Positions 43,198 to 52,803 are shown, counted from the first letter of the stretch. The stretch is DNA of 64,000 nt from Sedimenticola_A sp040506425 (GCA_965224515.1 OZ245051.1:186001-250000), one strand, 5' to 3'. Notes: a model not told the origin generated them from the letters alone. Translations and numbers: made by a program.

Positions 43198-44103
43198 TCA
43201 ACAGTCTGGCCGGGAGTAGATATTTGGCGTTTGATCGGGCTGGGTGCGAAAACGTTTATAACTCCAGAGGTACTGTGCAGGCTGGATCCGGACACACTGC
43301 TCCAGCCCCCTGTTCAGAGCCGTTGCAGAGACGGCACTATCCTCATCGATTATACCTTCAGGCGCAGGCAGCCAGTGCATCCTGAATCCCCGTCCGTTGG
43401 GCAGGCGCTCAGCAAACCAGAACAGCACAGGGGCAGCGCTCTTTTTTGCCAGCCGGTTTACCAATACCATGGTGGAGGCCCGGTTACCGAAAAACGGCGC
43501 GTAAATCCCACCCTGCTTGCCCCCCATCGACGGCTCCTGGTCGCAGAAGACGAGTATTGCCTCGGAGCGGGCCAGCGCAGAATAGAGTGCCCTGACCCCT
43601 TTAGTCGTTGTCGGAACCAGCTCTGAGCCGGAACTGCTGCGTCCCAGTGTCATCATCTCCTCAACGGCGTGTACTTTGGGTGGCTTATAGAGGGCCGTGG
43701 TCTTGATAAAGGTGGACAGGTAATGAGGGCCTAACTCCCAGTTACCCAGGTGTGGTCCGGCAACAATAAGTCCTTTATTCAGAGACAGGGCCTCCTCCAG
43801 CACCTCCTGTGAGCCATCTGCCAGCTCAATCTTCTCGATCCAGCGAGACGGATCCCCACTCCACATCGAGGGCATCTCTACCAGCGTCAGGGCATTCTCG
43901 ATCATACTTTCCCGTAGCAGGCGATTCCGCTCCTGCTGGTCCAGTTCAGGCAGACAGAGGGCGATATTGATCCGCGCTATACGCTTCTGCTCACTTGCAA
44001 ACAGGTAACTGAGCCGGCCCAGTACGCCACCCAACTGTTGGGCCAACCCCAGGGGAAGCTTCGCCAATAGCCTCAGGACATAAATAATTATCTTGTCGCT
44101 CAT
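43198..44103 (-). CDS. Lysophospholipid/lipid A acyltransferase (LpxL family)
   Basis: A 301-residue membrane-associated acyltransferase. The catalytic HxxxxE motif is in PHLGNWELG, and the second block reads FVFCDQEP-like in LVFCDQEPSMGGKQGG. The N-terminal hydrophobic helix is near LRLLAKLPLGLAQQLGG. Such enzymes transfer an acyl chain to lipid A or a related glycolipid. The short length favours the LpxL/HtrB superfamily, but the substrate is not assigned. It is divergent from the rhodanese gene, with about 107 AT-rich bases between. Confidence 0.85.
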   Translation of the reverse strand: MSDKIIIYVLRLLAKLPLGLAQQLGGVLGRLSYLFASEQKRIARINIALCLPELDQQERNRLLRESMIENALTLVEMPSMWSGDPSRWIEKIELADGSQEVLEEALSLNKGLIVAGPHLGNWELGPHYLSTFIKTTALYKPPKVHAVEEMMTLGRSSSGSELVPTTTKGVRALYSALARSEAILVFCDQEPSMGGKQGGIYAPFFGNRASTMVLVNRLAKKSAAPVLFWFAERLPNGRGFRMHWLPAPEGIIDEDSAVSATALNRGLEQCVRIQPAQYLWSYKRFRTQPDQTPNIYSRPDC

Positions 44104-44210
44104 AAATATTGTTTATATAATTTTTGTCACTTACATTATAACGGGCGAACAAAAACCTTGGACAAAAAACTGGCCCGGCATATTTTTCATCGCCAAGGCA
44201 TGCGAGGAGC

Positions 44211-44645
44211 ATGATCATGACAGACCAAGAACCCTCAGGATTGTCGCCCAAACAGGCGTGGCAATTGATGCAGGATGATCCCCGAACGGTACTCGTGGAT
44301 ATCCGCTCAAGCATGGAGTATCTCTTCGTAGGTCACGCCAAGGGTTCGGTACACATACCCTGGATCGATGAGCCGGACTGGACGATCAATCCGCACTTTG
44401 TCACTGATATCAGGAAACTGCTGCTGGGTGGTGCGGTCTGCACTGTAGATGAAGGCTGCGCACCGGTCATCCTCATCTGTCGCTCAGGCAAACGCTCCCT
44501 TGAAGCAGGCAAAGCCCTGCTGGAAGCGGATTTCAACCGCGTCTTCCATGTAGACGAAGGCTTTGAAGGTGATCTTGATGATGATCACCACCGCAGCGCA
44601 ATCAACGGCTGGCGTTTCCATGATCTCCCCTGGGAGCAGTGCTGA
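44211..44645 (+). CDS. Rhodanese-domain protein
   Basis: A 144-residue single-domain sulfurtransferase. The conserved VLVDIRSSMEYLFVGHAKGSVHIPW leads to the active loop CRSGKRS with catalytic C90. It would carry a persulfide on that cysteine. No signal peptide is present, so it acts in the cytoplasm. In a sulfur oxidizer it may help mobilize sulfur toward TusA or DsrE-type carriers, but no such gene is next to it. The start may be ATG 44211 or the one at 44217; a gaggag site precedes both. Confidence 0.88.
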   Translation: MIMTDQEPSGLSPKQAWQLMQDDPRTVLVDIRSSMEYLFVGHAKGSVHIPWIDEPDWTINPHFVTDIRKLLLGGAVCTVDEGCAPVILICRSGKRSLEAGKALLEADFNRVFHVDEGFEGDLDDDHHRSAINGWRFHDLPWEQC

Positions 44646-44731
44646 TACCTGACTATTACAGTTCACAAAGCCATGACCAGCTGAGACAATAGTCGCCGAT
44701 TCATACCGGAAATGACTACAAGGAGCGGTCT

Positions 44732-45187
44732 ATGTCCCACCGGATTATCCTGATAAGCGTAATGAGCCTGGCATTGGTCTTCTCAACCGGCTGCCAAACA
44801 AACAACCGTGATACAGGCGCCGTAATCGGCGGCATTGCCGGTGGCCTTCTGGGGACCCAGGTCGGCAAGGGGAAAGGCAGGACTGCCGCCATCATCATCG
44901 GCACACTGGCGGGCGCCTATATTGGCGGCTCTATCGGGCAGAGCATGAATGACGACGACCGGCACCGCGCCCACAGGGCTATCGAGACCACCCCTTCAAA
45001 CCAGACAACCAGCTGGAGAAACCCCGACTCTGGCAACTATTACGAAGTGACACCCACACGGACTTACGATAACGCATCAGGACCCTGCCGCGATTATACA
45101 ACTGAGGCTGTCATCGACGGTCGCAGTGAGACGGTATACGGTACGGCATGCCGTGATGCGGATGGCAACTGGGTTGCACAGAACTGA
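44732..45187 (+). CDS. Glycine-zipper lipoprotein (RT0821/Lpp0805-like)
   Basis: A 151-residue exported protein. A lipobox (FSTGC, Cys near residue 21) marks it as a lipoprotein. A glycine-rich zipper segment (AVIGGIAGGLLGTQVGKGKG and GTLAGAYIGGSIG) suggests membrane insertion. The C-terminal domain, with CRDYTTEAVIDG and VYGTACRDADGNW, is typical of outer-membrane-associated surface proteins of this type. It has a caaggag ribosome site. Function uncharacterized. Confidence 0.82.
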   Translation: MSHRIILISVMSLALVFSTGCQTNNRDTGAVIGGIAGGLLGTQVGKGKGRTAAIIIGTLAGAYIGGSIGQSMNDDDRHRAHRAIETTPSNQTTSWRNPDSGNYYEVTPTRTYDNASGPCRDYTTEAVIDGRSETVYGTACRDADGNWVAQN

Positions 45188-45197
45188 CAGGATAAGA

Positions 45198-45614
45198 ATG
45201 ACAACCTACAGCACACCCGAAGATGCAGAAGATGCCTACTACGACGCCATCGATGAGTGCGACCTGGAGAAGATGATGTCTGTCTGGTCAGATGCACCAG
45301 AGACCGCCTGCCTGCTGCCGATGCAGACCCTGCAGCAGGGGCAGGATGCCATCCGCGAGGCATGGAAACCGTTGCTAGGCCCGGAGATGAAGGTCGATAT
45401 CACAGTCAGGCACCTGCAGTGGATCGACCTTGGAGATTCCGCTATCCACATCGTGGAGGAGTCCGTCGTCATTGCAGCTATGGGGCAGAAGCAACCACCC
45501 ATATACGCCACCAATATATACCGTAAAACAGGTGACTCATGGCACATGCTGGTGCACCTCAACTCACCAGCTCCTCCTCCCCCGGGAATGATGCCACCCG
45601 GCATGCAGGGTTAG
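45198..45614 (+). CDS. SnoaL/NTF2-like protein
   Basis: A 138-residue cystatin-like cone-fold protein from the ATG at 45198, chosen because of an aggataag ribosome site. The NTF2/SgcJ pattern is visible (PEDAEDAYYDAIDECDLEKMM, W in SVWSDAP, then the central sheet to FYRKTGDSWHMLVH-like IYRKTGDSWHMLVH). The C-terminus is proline- and methionine-rich. It lies 10 bases after the lipoprotein gene and may be co-transcribed. Its ligand is unknown. Confidence 0.75.
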   Translation: MTTYSTPEDAEDAYYDAIDECDLEKMMSVWSDAPETACLLPMQTLQQGQDAIREAWKPLLGPEMKVDITVRHLQWIDLGDSAIHIVEESVVIAAMGQKQPPIYATNIYRKTGDSWHMLVHLNSPAPPPPGMMPPGMQG

Positions 45615-45668
45615 ACTGCTGCCAGCATTTCATAGCCAGTTGCATGGGGTGTTTGCCCAGTTCAGGCT

Positions 45669-47075
45669 TTAGTCGTTCTGGGCAGTCATTGATTTTTCTG
45701 CCAGTTCATCCAGTTCAACTTTTTCAATCTGACCAAACCGGTCACTGATTTTTCGTGCGGAGACGTTGACCTCCTGCACATCCTTGTGCGCCTGGCCGAT
45801 GTGACGGGAGAGTCTGTCCATGCGTTCCTGAAACCGGCCGAAGTCCTTGGACAACAGGTTGAGATGCTTCTGTATCACATGCACCTGCTCGCGGGTCGCC
45901 GCATCTTTCAGCACCGCCCGGGCGGTGGTGAGTATCGCCATCATGGTGGTGGGGGATACCAACCAGACCCGCCGCTGATAGGCCTCTTCTACCAGGTCAG
46001 GGTAGTGGCCATGGATCTCGGCGAATATCGATTCCGAGGGAATAAACATCACAGCACCATCCGAAGTCTCGCCTGCAATGATGTACTTTCCTGAAATATC
46101 ATGGATATGCTTCCGGATATCCTGCCTGAACTGACCACCCGCCCGGGCCCTGTCAGCATCGGGCAGCTGCGAATCTGTCAACCGCTGGTAGCTCTCCAGC
46201 GGAAACTTTGCATCGATAGCCACGTTGCCGGTAGGCTCCGGGAGAAACAGCATGCAATCAGCGCGCATGCCGTTGCTCAGGGTATGCTGGAGTGAGAAGC
46301 CCTGCTCCGGCATCAGGTTACGGATTAAAGCGTTGAGCTGTACCTCGCCAAAAGCCCCCCTGGAACGTTTGTCGGCCAACACCTCCTGCAGACTCACAAC
46401 ATTGCTCGAGAGTTCAGTGATCCGCTTCTGTGCTTCGTCTATACGGCTCAGGTGCTCCAGCACCCGGGTAAATGTCTCGGTGGTCTTTTCGAAGCCCTCG
46501 CTCAATCTGCGTTCCACCTGCCCCCCGATCTCCTGTAGCCGCTGGTCGGTGCGTTCGGTCAATCCGTCCATGCGCTTGCCCACGGCTTCTGCATTCACAG
46601 AGAGGCCTTCAGTGAGCTGCCGGGCCACGCCTTCAAACCCTTTGCTCAGCCCCTCCTGTTGGGCAGCACGGCTCTCGGAGAGGCTTTGGTTCAGTGCATT
46701 GTGCAGTCCATCAAAGCGCCCTATCAGATCAGCCCGCAGGTTACCCGCATCGTCCGAGAGGTGTTTCTGCATCTCGCCGAAGCGCCGCTCAAGTGCCTGG
46801 TAGAGTTTGGATATCTGCAACAGCAGGCGTCGCTGGAGCTCATGGGTACCCTCTTTGCGCTGTTCACGGGCCACTGCGAATTCGTGCAGCAACAGGCGTT
46901 CCTGCTCTCTTATCAGTGATTCAAGCCGGTCCCGGGAAGAAGCTGCATCCTCTCTCCCCTGTTCAAGGAGCCTGAGAATGCGGGACTGGCGCAACCAAAG
47001 CCCCCCGGCGGCCATCAGGCCCACACCCAGGGCAAGCAGGGTCAACAGCTCAAGTTGGTTCTCGATTCCAGACAT
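45669..47075 (-). CDS. rmuC: DNA recombination protein RmuC
   Basis: A 468-residue protein with an N-terminal membrane anchor (about 8-27), a long coiled coil (about 30-225) and the nuclease-like RmuC domain. That domain shows GEVQLNALIRNLMPEQGFS, DAKFPLESYQRL, and the final SPTTMMAILTTARAVLK. RmuC limits inversions between short repeats. It stands alone and is divergent from mtaB; the start codon is ATG 47075. Confidence 0.9.
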   Translation of the reverse strand: MSGIENQLELLTLLALGVGLMAAGGLWLRQSRILRLLEQGREDAASSRDRLESLIREQERLLLHEFAVAREQRKEGTHELQRRLLLQISKLYQALERRFGEMQKHLSDDAGNLRADLIGRFDGLHNALNQSLSESRAAQQEGLSKGFEGVARQLTEGLSVNAEAVGKRMDGLTERTDQRLQEIGGQVERRLSEGFEKTTETFTRVLEHLSRIDEAQKRITELSSNVVSLQEVLADKRSRGAFGEVQLNALIRNLMPEQGFSLQHTLSNGMRADCMLFLPEPTGNVAIDAKFPLESYQRLTDSQLPDADRARAGGQFRQDIRKHIHDISGKYIIAGETSDGAVMFIPSESIFAEIHGHYPDLVEEAYQRRVWLVSPTTMMAILTTARAVLKDAATREQVHVIQKHLNLLSKDFGRFQERMDRLSRHIGQAHKDVQEVNVSARKISDRFGQIEKVELDELAEKSMTAQND

Positions 47076-47275
47076 ATTCTTCCTGCTTGCAAATGACTTC
47101 GATGCAGCCTAACACACTGTTTTTCTTTATCAATGCACAACCAGGGGCTCAATCCACGAGCCTCGAGGGAAGAGATCGCGACTATTGCACTTGCATCTAC
47201 CCCGCACAGCCGTAAACTTCCCGTTTCAAATCCATTACACGTAACTTACAGTTGCCGCCGGTTCAACATCCAGAC

Positions 47276-48571
47276 ATGCGCATTCACCTGAAAACCCTCG
47301 GCTGCCGACTCAACGAGGCGGAGCTCGAAACCTGGTCCAGGGAGTTCCAGTCACTCGGTCACCAAGTGACCCGTGACCTGAGCCTGGCTGACCTGGTGGT
47401 GGTCAATACCTGTGCGGTCACGGGCGAGGCGGTGAAGAAGTCGCGCAAACTGCTGCACAAGGCGCACAGAGAGAATCCCAAGGCGAAGCTTGTGGTGAGC
47501 GGCTGCTACGCATCCCTGGATCCCACCGAGACAGCTCAGTCCCAAGGGGTGGACCTGGTGGTATCCAATACCGACAAGGACCGGTTGGTGGAGATCGCCT
47601 CCCGCGAACTCCATCTCCACGCCATGCCCGAGCAGGCGACGATTCCCGGTGAGAACAGCCTGCTGGCCCGTGGACGCCAGCGGGCCTTCATCAAGGTCCA
47701 GGATGGCTGCCGCTACCAATGCACTTTCTGCATCGTCACCGCGGCCAGGGGCGAAGAGCGCAGTCGACCCATCTCAGAGGTAATCGACGAGATCAACACC
47801 CTGCAGCGGGAGGGCATACAGGAGGCTGTGCTCACCGGCGTGCACCTGGGCGGTTACGGCAGTGACAGCGGCGGCAGCCTGCACCAGCTGATCCAGGCCG
47901 TGCTGGACCATACCGACATCCCACGGCTGCGCCTCGGCGCGGTGGAGCCCTGGGACCTGCCAGAGGCCTTCTGGGAGCTTTTCGACAACCCCCGATTGAT
48001 GCCCCACATGCACCTGCCCCTACAGAGCGGTGCAGACACTGTCCTGCGCCGCATGGCCAGGCGCTGCAAGGCCGAAGAGTTCGAATCCCTGGTGAGCCGG
48101 GCCCGTGAGCGCATTCCCGATTTCAACGTAACCACTGACATCATCGTCGGATTCCCCGGCGAGACGGCTGATGAGTGGCAGCAGACCATGGCTTTTGTCG
48201 AGAAGACCGGCTTTGGCCATCTGCATATATTTGCCTACTCACCGCGCCCGGGCACACGTGCCGCAACACTGGCAGAGCCGGTTTCAAGGGAGCAGATCAG
48301 GCAGCGCAGCGACCAGCTTCATACCCTGGGAGAAAAGCTGAAGAAGAAGACACTGGAGGCGTACCTGGGACACACATATCCCGTACTGATCGAAAGTGCA
48401 GGTAGCGACCGGAATCATGCCATGGGTTATACCCCGAATTTTCTCAGGGTGCAGATTACTGACCCGCGGGCAGCCGAACTGGAGAACACCATCCAGCAAG
48501 TCACGCTAAGCACCCTCTCCCCTGGTGGTGACTGCCTGATCGGTGAGATAAACAAGGAGCCGGCATCTTGA
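47276..48571 (+). CDS. mtaB: MtaB, tRNA methylthiotransferase (ms2t6A37)
   Basis: A radical-SAM enzyme of about 431 residues that adds a methylthio group to t6A at position 37 of ANN-decoding tRNAs. The N-terminal UPF0004 domain shows TLGCRLNEAE, VVNTCAV and VSGCYAS, whose cysteines bind the auxiliary cluster. The SAM cluster motif is CRYQCTFC. A C-terminal TRAM-like part follows. The start is taken at the ATG of MRIHLKTLGC; a TTG 24 bases upstream is in frame. It overlaps the PAP2 gene start by four bases. Confidence 0.92.
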   Translation: MRIHLKTLGCRLNEAELETWSREFQSLGHQVTRDLSLADLVVVNTCAVTGEAVKKSRKLLHKAHRENPKAKLVVSGCYASLDPTETAQSQGVDLVVSNTDKDRLVEIASRELHLHAMPEQATIPGENSLLARGRQRAFIKVQDGCRYQCTFCIVTAARGEERSRPISEVIDEINTLQREGIQEAVLTGVHLGGYGSDSGGSLHQLIQAVLDHTDIPRLRLGAVEPWDLPEAFWELFDNPRLMPHMHLPLQSGADTVLRRMARRCKAEEFESLVSRARERIPDFNVTTDIIVGFPGETADEWQQTMAFVEKTGFGHLHIFAYSPRPGTRAATLAEPVSREQIRQRSDQLHTLGEKLKKKTLEAYLGHTYPVLIESAGSDRNHAMGYTPNFLRVQITDPRAAELENTIQQVTLSTLSPGGDCLIGEINKEPAS

Positions 48572-49287
48572 ACAGCAATGCAGCCTGGAATCCCAAGGCA
48601 CTGATCCTCTGCACCCTGCTCCCTGCTCTGCTCTTGGGCAGCTGGATTATTGAGCCCACCCACACCCTCTGGCAGAAACTGGACGAGCAGGTATTCTGGG
48701 CAATGAATAACAGCCTGGCGGGTAACAGAGTCTGGCAGCAGATCTGGGCCGTTGCCAATAACCGAATGTTCGACCTTGTTGCGGCACTATCCATGGTGCT
48801 GTTGTTTGCCCACTACGCCCTTTTCAGGGAGCGCCAGAATTTCAGGCACCTTGTTGCCGTTGGAATGGTGATTTTCTGCGCACTGGTCGTCGCCATCCTG
48901 ATCGGGACACAACTGATCCCGGTCGAGCGCCCCAGTGCCACTGCAATGTTCCCCGATGCCCTGAGACTGTCACAACTGGTGCCATCAATCGAGACCAAGG
49001 ACTACTCCGGCGACAGTTTTCCGGGAGACCACGGCATGGTACTGCTGATGTGCGCTGGCTTCCTGGTATGGCACCTGCCCCGTGGCTACGGTGTAATCGC
49101 CTGTGTGCTTGCGGTGCTCTTCACCCTGCCCCGCCTGATGAGCGGTGCCCACTGGCTGACCGATGAGATCGTGGGTGCTGTTGCAGTGGACACCCTGGTC
49201 CTGGGCTGGTTCTTTGCAACACCGTTGCAGGACAGGTTGCTTGAAAAATTCGAGCAGCTTCTCAGCCGCTTCGCCAAAACAGGCTAG
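48568..49287 (+). CDS. PAP2-superfamily membrane phosphatase
   Basis: A 239-residue membrane protein with about five to six hydrophobic helices and the three PAP2 motifs: ERPSATAMFP, GDSFPGDHGM and SGAHWLTDEIVGA. It should dephosphorylate a lipid pyrophosphate or phosphatidic acid at the periplasmic face. It starts with TTG, backed by an aaggagc ribosome site and a four-base overlap with mtaB. A terminator follows. Confidence 0.86.
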   Translation: MNSNAAWNPKALILCTLLPALLLGSWIIEPTHTLWQKLDEQVFWAMNNSLAGNRVWQQIWAVANNRMFDLVAALSMVLLFAHYALFRERQNFRHLVAVGMVIFCALVVAILIGTQLIPVERPSATAMFPDALRLSQLVPSIETKDYSGDSFPGDHGMVLLMCAGFLVWHLPRGYGVIACVLAVLFTLPRLMSGAHWLTDEIVGAVAVDTLVLGWFFATPLQDRLLEKFEQLLSRFAKTG

Positions 49288-49311
49288 CAGCAAAACGGAT
49301 CATGCCAACAT

Positions 49312-49347
49312 AAAAAAACCGCCGGGGTATTCACGGCGGTTTTTTTA
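49312..49347 (+). terminator. Terminator after the PAP2 gene
   Basis: Stem aaaaaaccgccg / cggcggtttttt with a nine-base loop, flanked by A and T runs, so it can serve both convergent genes. Confidence 0.9.
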
Positions 49348-49369
49348 TGGGTAACGACTTGCCCCGAAA

Positions 49370-49813
49370 TCAGGACAGGGGGTGCATGAGGCGACTGAAC
49401 GCCTTGCTGATCATCCCCTTCTCCGGTTTGCGGGGAACAACACCAACGTAGGCAAAATCCTCTTTCTGGATATGCTCCACCAGCCAGCTCTTGAGCTCTT
49501 CCAGCAGCTTGTCTGCGATATTCTCTCCGGCATCAAGATCCTGCTGGTATTTGCGTATCTTGCGGGTAAATCTGTCGTGACCGATCTTGTGTGTTGATAT
49601 CTGGTCGTAGCCGCACTGCTCCATCAGGCTCTCTTCAAAAGCAAAGTGCCCAATGGTGTACTCGGCCAGCTGTTCCATAACGTCCGCGACCGATGCCTCA
49701 TCTTTGCGGGCAATAGCGTTGTACAGGGTGTTGATATACTCAACAATCCTGCGGTGCTGGTGATCTATCACATCAACACCGGTGTTGTAGGCATCATCCC
49801 ACTCGAAAAACAT
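49370..49813 (-). CDS. Bacteriohemerythrin
   Basis: A 147-residue four-helix protein with the diiron ligands of hemerythrin: an early His in VIDHQHRRIVE, then HFAFEE, THKIGHDRF and HIQKEDF. Such proteins bind or sense oxygen and may store it or buffer iron. It has no fused signalling domain. In microaerobic sulfur oxidizers these are common. It is a single-gene unit. Confidence 0.92.
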   Translation of the reverse strand: MFFEWDDAYNTGVDVIDHQHRRIVEYINTLYNAIARKDEASVADVMEQLAEYTIGHFAFEESLMEQCGYDQISTHKIGHDRFTRKIRKYQQDLDAGENIADKLLEELKSWLVEHIQKEDFAYVGVVPRKPEKGMISKAFSRLMHPLS

Positions 49814-49957
49814 ACAGCCCCTCCTGAAATACTCTCTCTAATTCGAATCATGAATATTCTCAGCCTGTTGATGACTTGTTCTTATTTTGAATACCAACAA
49901 ACTGCACCCGATTTCACCACTAAGCCTCCCCCAATGCAAACCCGTACATTCCGGGTA

Positions 49958-50713
49958 TTACAGGGGACCTTCATCTTTGGGACACAGTTCAGCTATCCAG
50001 TGGGCCATAACCCGGTAATGACTCCCTTCCCAATAGGTTTTTCCGCAATCAGCACAACAAAGAAACCTGCTGTTGCTCTTCCGCACGTGCACCGGCAGGT
50101 CTTGGGACAGGTCTGAAGCAGCCAGATGCTTCAATTCACCGTTACACTCCATGCAGCGGGTAAACGGGGCGGATTGCCCGCACAGATCAAGACGCCCAAC
50201 CAGGTCAGAGAGCTGCTTTCGCGGCCGGGTCGCCCGAATATAACAACCATGGGTTATGCCACTGCACATCAATAAGGCACGGTCGCGACTCAGCAGGATA
50301 CGGTGCTGTTCAGATGAAATGCGGACCAGGTCACTGTCCTGCCAGTCATTGCGGTACAGGGTATCGAAGCCAAGCATGCGCAGGTACCCGGCAAGCTTTC
50401 CAAGATGGGCATCAGCCACAAACAGCATGCTGCGCAGGGGGTAGTCCCGCAGCCGTAAAAGGGGCGTGATGTCGAGGGACTCAAACACCGGGTAGACACT
50501 CACCCGGTCACCGTCGCGAACCTGCTGTTCCAGGTCCACGGAGAGACCGTTGAGCAACACTATTTCAACCTCTGTATGGGGGATGCCGCAGAGCTCGATC
50601 AGGTGCCTGACCGGTGCCGGCTCCCTGAATTCAACCGGCATATCCTGCTTGCGGATGGCCCGGGGCAGAAAGTCATTCAGTTCTTCGTAAAAACGCAGGG
50701 TGGCAGTGGCCAT
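49958..50713 (-). CDS. Mut7-C domain protein with N-terminal ubiquitin-like domain
   Basis: A 251-residue protein. The N-terminal 80 residues fit a ubiquitin-like (ThiS/MoaD-type) beta-grasp domain with no C-terminal GG. The Mut7-C part begins with FVADAHLGKLAGYLRMLGFDT, a PIN-fold nuclease pattern, and has a C-terminal zinc ribbon CMEC...CADC. A role in RNA turnover has been suggested for the family, but no activity is shown. It is the last of three minus-strand genes (with the 128-aa gene and ExoIII). Confidence 0.82.
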   Translation of the reverse strand: MATATLRFYEELNDFLPRAIRKQDMPVEFREPAPVRHLIELCGIPHTEVEIVLLNGLSVDLEQQVRDGDRVSVYPVFESLDITPLLRLRDYPLRSMLFVADAHLGKLAGYLRMLGFDTLYRNDWQDSDLVRISSEQHRILLSRDRALLMCSGITHGCYIRATRPRKQLSDLVGRLDLCGQSAPFTRCMECNGELKHLAASDLSQDLPVHVRKSNSRFLCCADCGKTYWEGSHYRVMAHWIAELCPKDEGPL

Positions 50714-50733
50714 GATGGATTGGCAGCCAGGTG

Positions 50734-51102
50734 CTAACGAAACCCTGCCGCTTCCAGCTCAGCCAGGACGAAACGCAGCTCGTCAGCAAAGTCATTGATG
50801 CCCCCTTCAGGGCTGCCCAGCCGTCCCTTCTCCAGGCGATAGCGCAGTGCAGCCACCAGGGTGTCCTCGGGCTCCCACTGACCATCAAAACCACCGATTG
50901 AATCGTGGCTGGCATTGACTTCAAACAGCCCCCCCCCCTTGCGGAGCAAAATAAATGCCTCACCGGAAAAGGCGTCCCGGGCATAGGATGCAAGCAATAC
51001 ATCCACCCCATGCAACTCATGGTCTGTTATTCCAAACGCCTGCTTAAGTGCGGAAATGCCCCCATCCCGCCAATCGTTGAGAAAAGTTGCCTGTTGATTC
51101 AT
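50734..51102 (-). CDS. Hypothetical protein between the ExoIII and Mut7-C genes
   Basis: About 122 residues from MNQQATFLND at 51102, seven bases after the end of the ExoIII gene. It is acidic and soluble, with segments AFSGEAFILLRKGGGLFEV and FDGQWEPEDTLVAALRYR, and no cofactor motif. The 20-base gap to the Mut7-C gene suggests one transcript. Family not recognised. Confidence 0.65.
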   Translation of the reverse strand: MNQQATFLNDWRDGGISALKQAFGITDHELHGVDVLLASYARDAFSGEAFILLRKGGGLFEVNASHDSIGGFDGQWEPEDTLVAALRYRLEKGRLGSPEGGINDFADELRFVLAELEAAGFR

Positions 51103-51109
51103 GGTGTTT

Positions 51110-51925
51110 TCAGATATCAAACTCGGCCCAGATCGGGCAGTGGTCCGATGGTTTATCCATCCCCCTTATATCGTAGGCTATTCCTGCATCACTGCACACA
51201 CTGTTGAGGGTCTCCGTAGCGAGTATCAGATCGATCCGCAGACCCCGCTTGGGTTCACGATCAAAGGCCCTGCTGCGGTAATCAAACCAGCTGAAGCGGT
51301 CATCCACCTCTGGGTGCAGGCTACGGAAGGTGTCATGCAACCCCCAGCCACCGAGTGTATCGAGCCACTCACGCTCTTCCGGCAAAAAGCTGCATTTTCC
51401 GGTCTTCAGCCAGCGCTTGGCATTATCCTGTCCAATACCGATATCCCTGTCCAGGGGGGCTATATTCATATCGCCGATCACCACCAGCTTCTCATCAGGA
51501 TTGAACCGGCTTTCCAGGTAGGCCATGAGATCTGCATAGAACTTCCGCTTGGCGGGGAATTTCACCTCGTGATCGCGGCTCTCCCCCTGGGGAAAATAAC
51601 CGTTGATCACCGTAAGCCGCTCTCCGGCATCGGTTTCGAAAACACCGCTAATCAATCTTCGCTGGGCATCTTCACTGTCGGTGGGGAAACCCTTCTGCAC
51701 CGATACCGGCTCACGCTTGGAGAGCAGGGCTACGCCATAGTGGGTCTTTTGACCGAAATAGTGAGCCTTGTATCCCAGCTCTTCAATCATCTCTACAGGG
51801 AAATCAGGATCCTGCACTTTTGACTCCTGAATACCGATGATGTCCGGATCGTACTGCTCTTTCAATGCCTGCAGCTGGTGTTGGCGTGTACGGATACCGT
51901 TAGTATTAAAGGAGACGATCTTCAT
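51110..51925 (-). CDS. xthA: Exodeoxyribonuclease III (AP endonuclease family)
   Basis: A 271-residue enzyme with the ExoIII active-site set: FNTNGIR, QESKVQD with catalytic Glu, INGYFPQG, GDMNIAP, SWFDYR and SDHCPIW. It cleaves DNA at abasic sites and degrades 3' ends during base-excision repair. Length matches the family. Confidence 0.94.
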   Translation of the reverse strand: MKIVSFNTNGIRTRQHQLQALKEQYDPDIIGIQESKVQDPDFPVEMIEELGYKAHYFGQKTHYGVALLSKREPVSVQKGFPTDSEDAQRRLISGVFETDAGERLTVINGYFPQGESRDHEVKFPAKRKFYADLMAYLESRFNPDEKLVVIGDMNIAPLDRDIGIGQDNAKRWLKTGKCSFLPEEREWLDTLGGWGLHDTFRSLHPEVDDRFSWFDYRSRAFDREPKRGLRIDLILATETLNSVCSDAGIAYDIRGMDKPSDHCPIWAEFDI

Positions 51926-52041
51926 GCTTACCTTCTGGAATTATGGATATTGAAGCACAAAGCCTATCAAACCGTTTTTTCCATCGCCACGAATAAAGTA
52001 TGCTCAAAACCCTGTATTGGAGAGGGATGGAAAAGAGCAAG

Positions 52042-52803
52042 ATGCAACTGATCGATTCACATTGCCACTTTGACGACAGCCGCTTCGACAGCGACAGGGA
52101 TGCCGCTTTCAGGCGTGCCACAGACCAGGGTGTGCAAGCCCAGATCATTCCCGCCATCAAAATGGAGTGGTGGCCCAGGGTCAAGATGGTCTGCAACCGC
52201 TACCCCGGACTCTACCCTGCATACGGCCTGCACCCGATGTTCATGCAGGATCACAAACCGGACCATGTAAGACTCCTGGAGCAGTGGCTCTCTGAAGAGA
52301 GGCCGGTCGCCGTGGGTGAATGCGGTCTTGATTTCTATATCAGTAATCCCGACAAAGCGGGACAACTGCGCTTATTCGAACAGCAGTTGGAGCTGGCCAG
52401 GCAGTACGAACTGCCAGTGGTGATTCATGCAAGAAAATCCGTGCAGCAGGTCATCGAGACATTGCGCCGCTACCCGGGCCTGAGCGGCATGCTGCACAGC
52501 TACTCGGGAAGCCTTCAACAGGCAGAAAAGCTGGTGGAGATGGGTTTCCTGCTGAGCTTCGGTGGTCCTGCCACCTATCCCGGCTCAACACGGCTGCGCA
52601 AGATGATCTCCCAGCTGCCCACTGACGCCATTCTTCTGGAGACCGACTCGCCGGATCAACCTGACTGTGATCATCGCCATGAGCGTAACGAACCCTCGTA
52701 TCTGGGGAAAATCCTCGCTGCAGTAAGCGCACTGCTTCAAGAGCCCCCCGAAACAATTGCCGAGGCCACCACAAAGAATGCGCGCCGATTGTTTGGAATC
52801 TGA
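52042..52803 (+). CDS. TatD-family metal-dependent DNase
   Basis: About 253 residues beginning MQLIDSHCHFD (ATG 52042). The metal motif DSHCHFD, GECGLDFY (Glu ligand), VVIHARKS, HSYSG and ETDSPDQPD identify the TatD/YcfH/YjjV amidohydrolase fold, which removes damaged nucleotides from DNA 3' ends. In-frame ATGs at 52000 and 52027 exist but lack a good ribosome site. It is divergent from xthA. Confidence 0.9.
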   Translation: MQLIDSHCHFDDSRFDSDRDAAFRRATDQGVQAQIIPAIKMEWWPRVKMVCNRYPGLYPAYGLHPMFMQDHKPDHVRLLEQWLSEERPVAVGECGLDFYISNPDKAGQLRLFEQQLELARQYELPVVIHARKSVQQVIETLRRYPGLSGMLHSYSGSLQQAEKLVEMGFLLSFGGPATYPGSTRLRKMISQLPTDAILLETDSPDQPDCDHRHERNEPSYLGKILAAVSALLQEPPETIAEATTKNARRLFGI

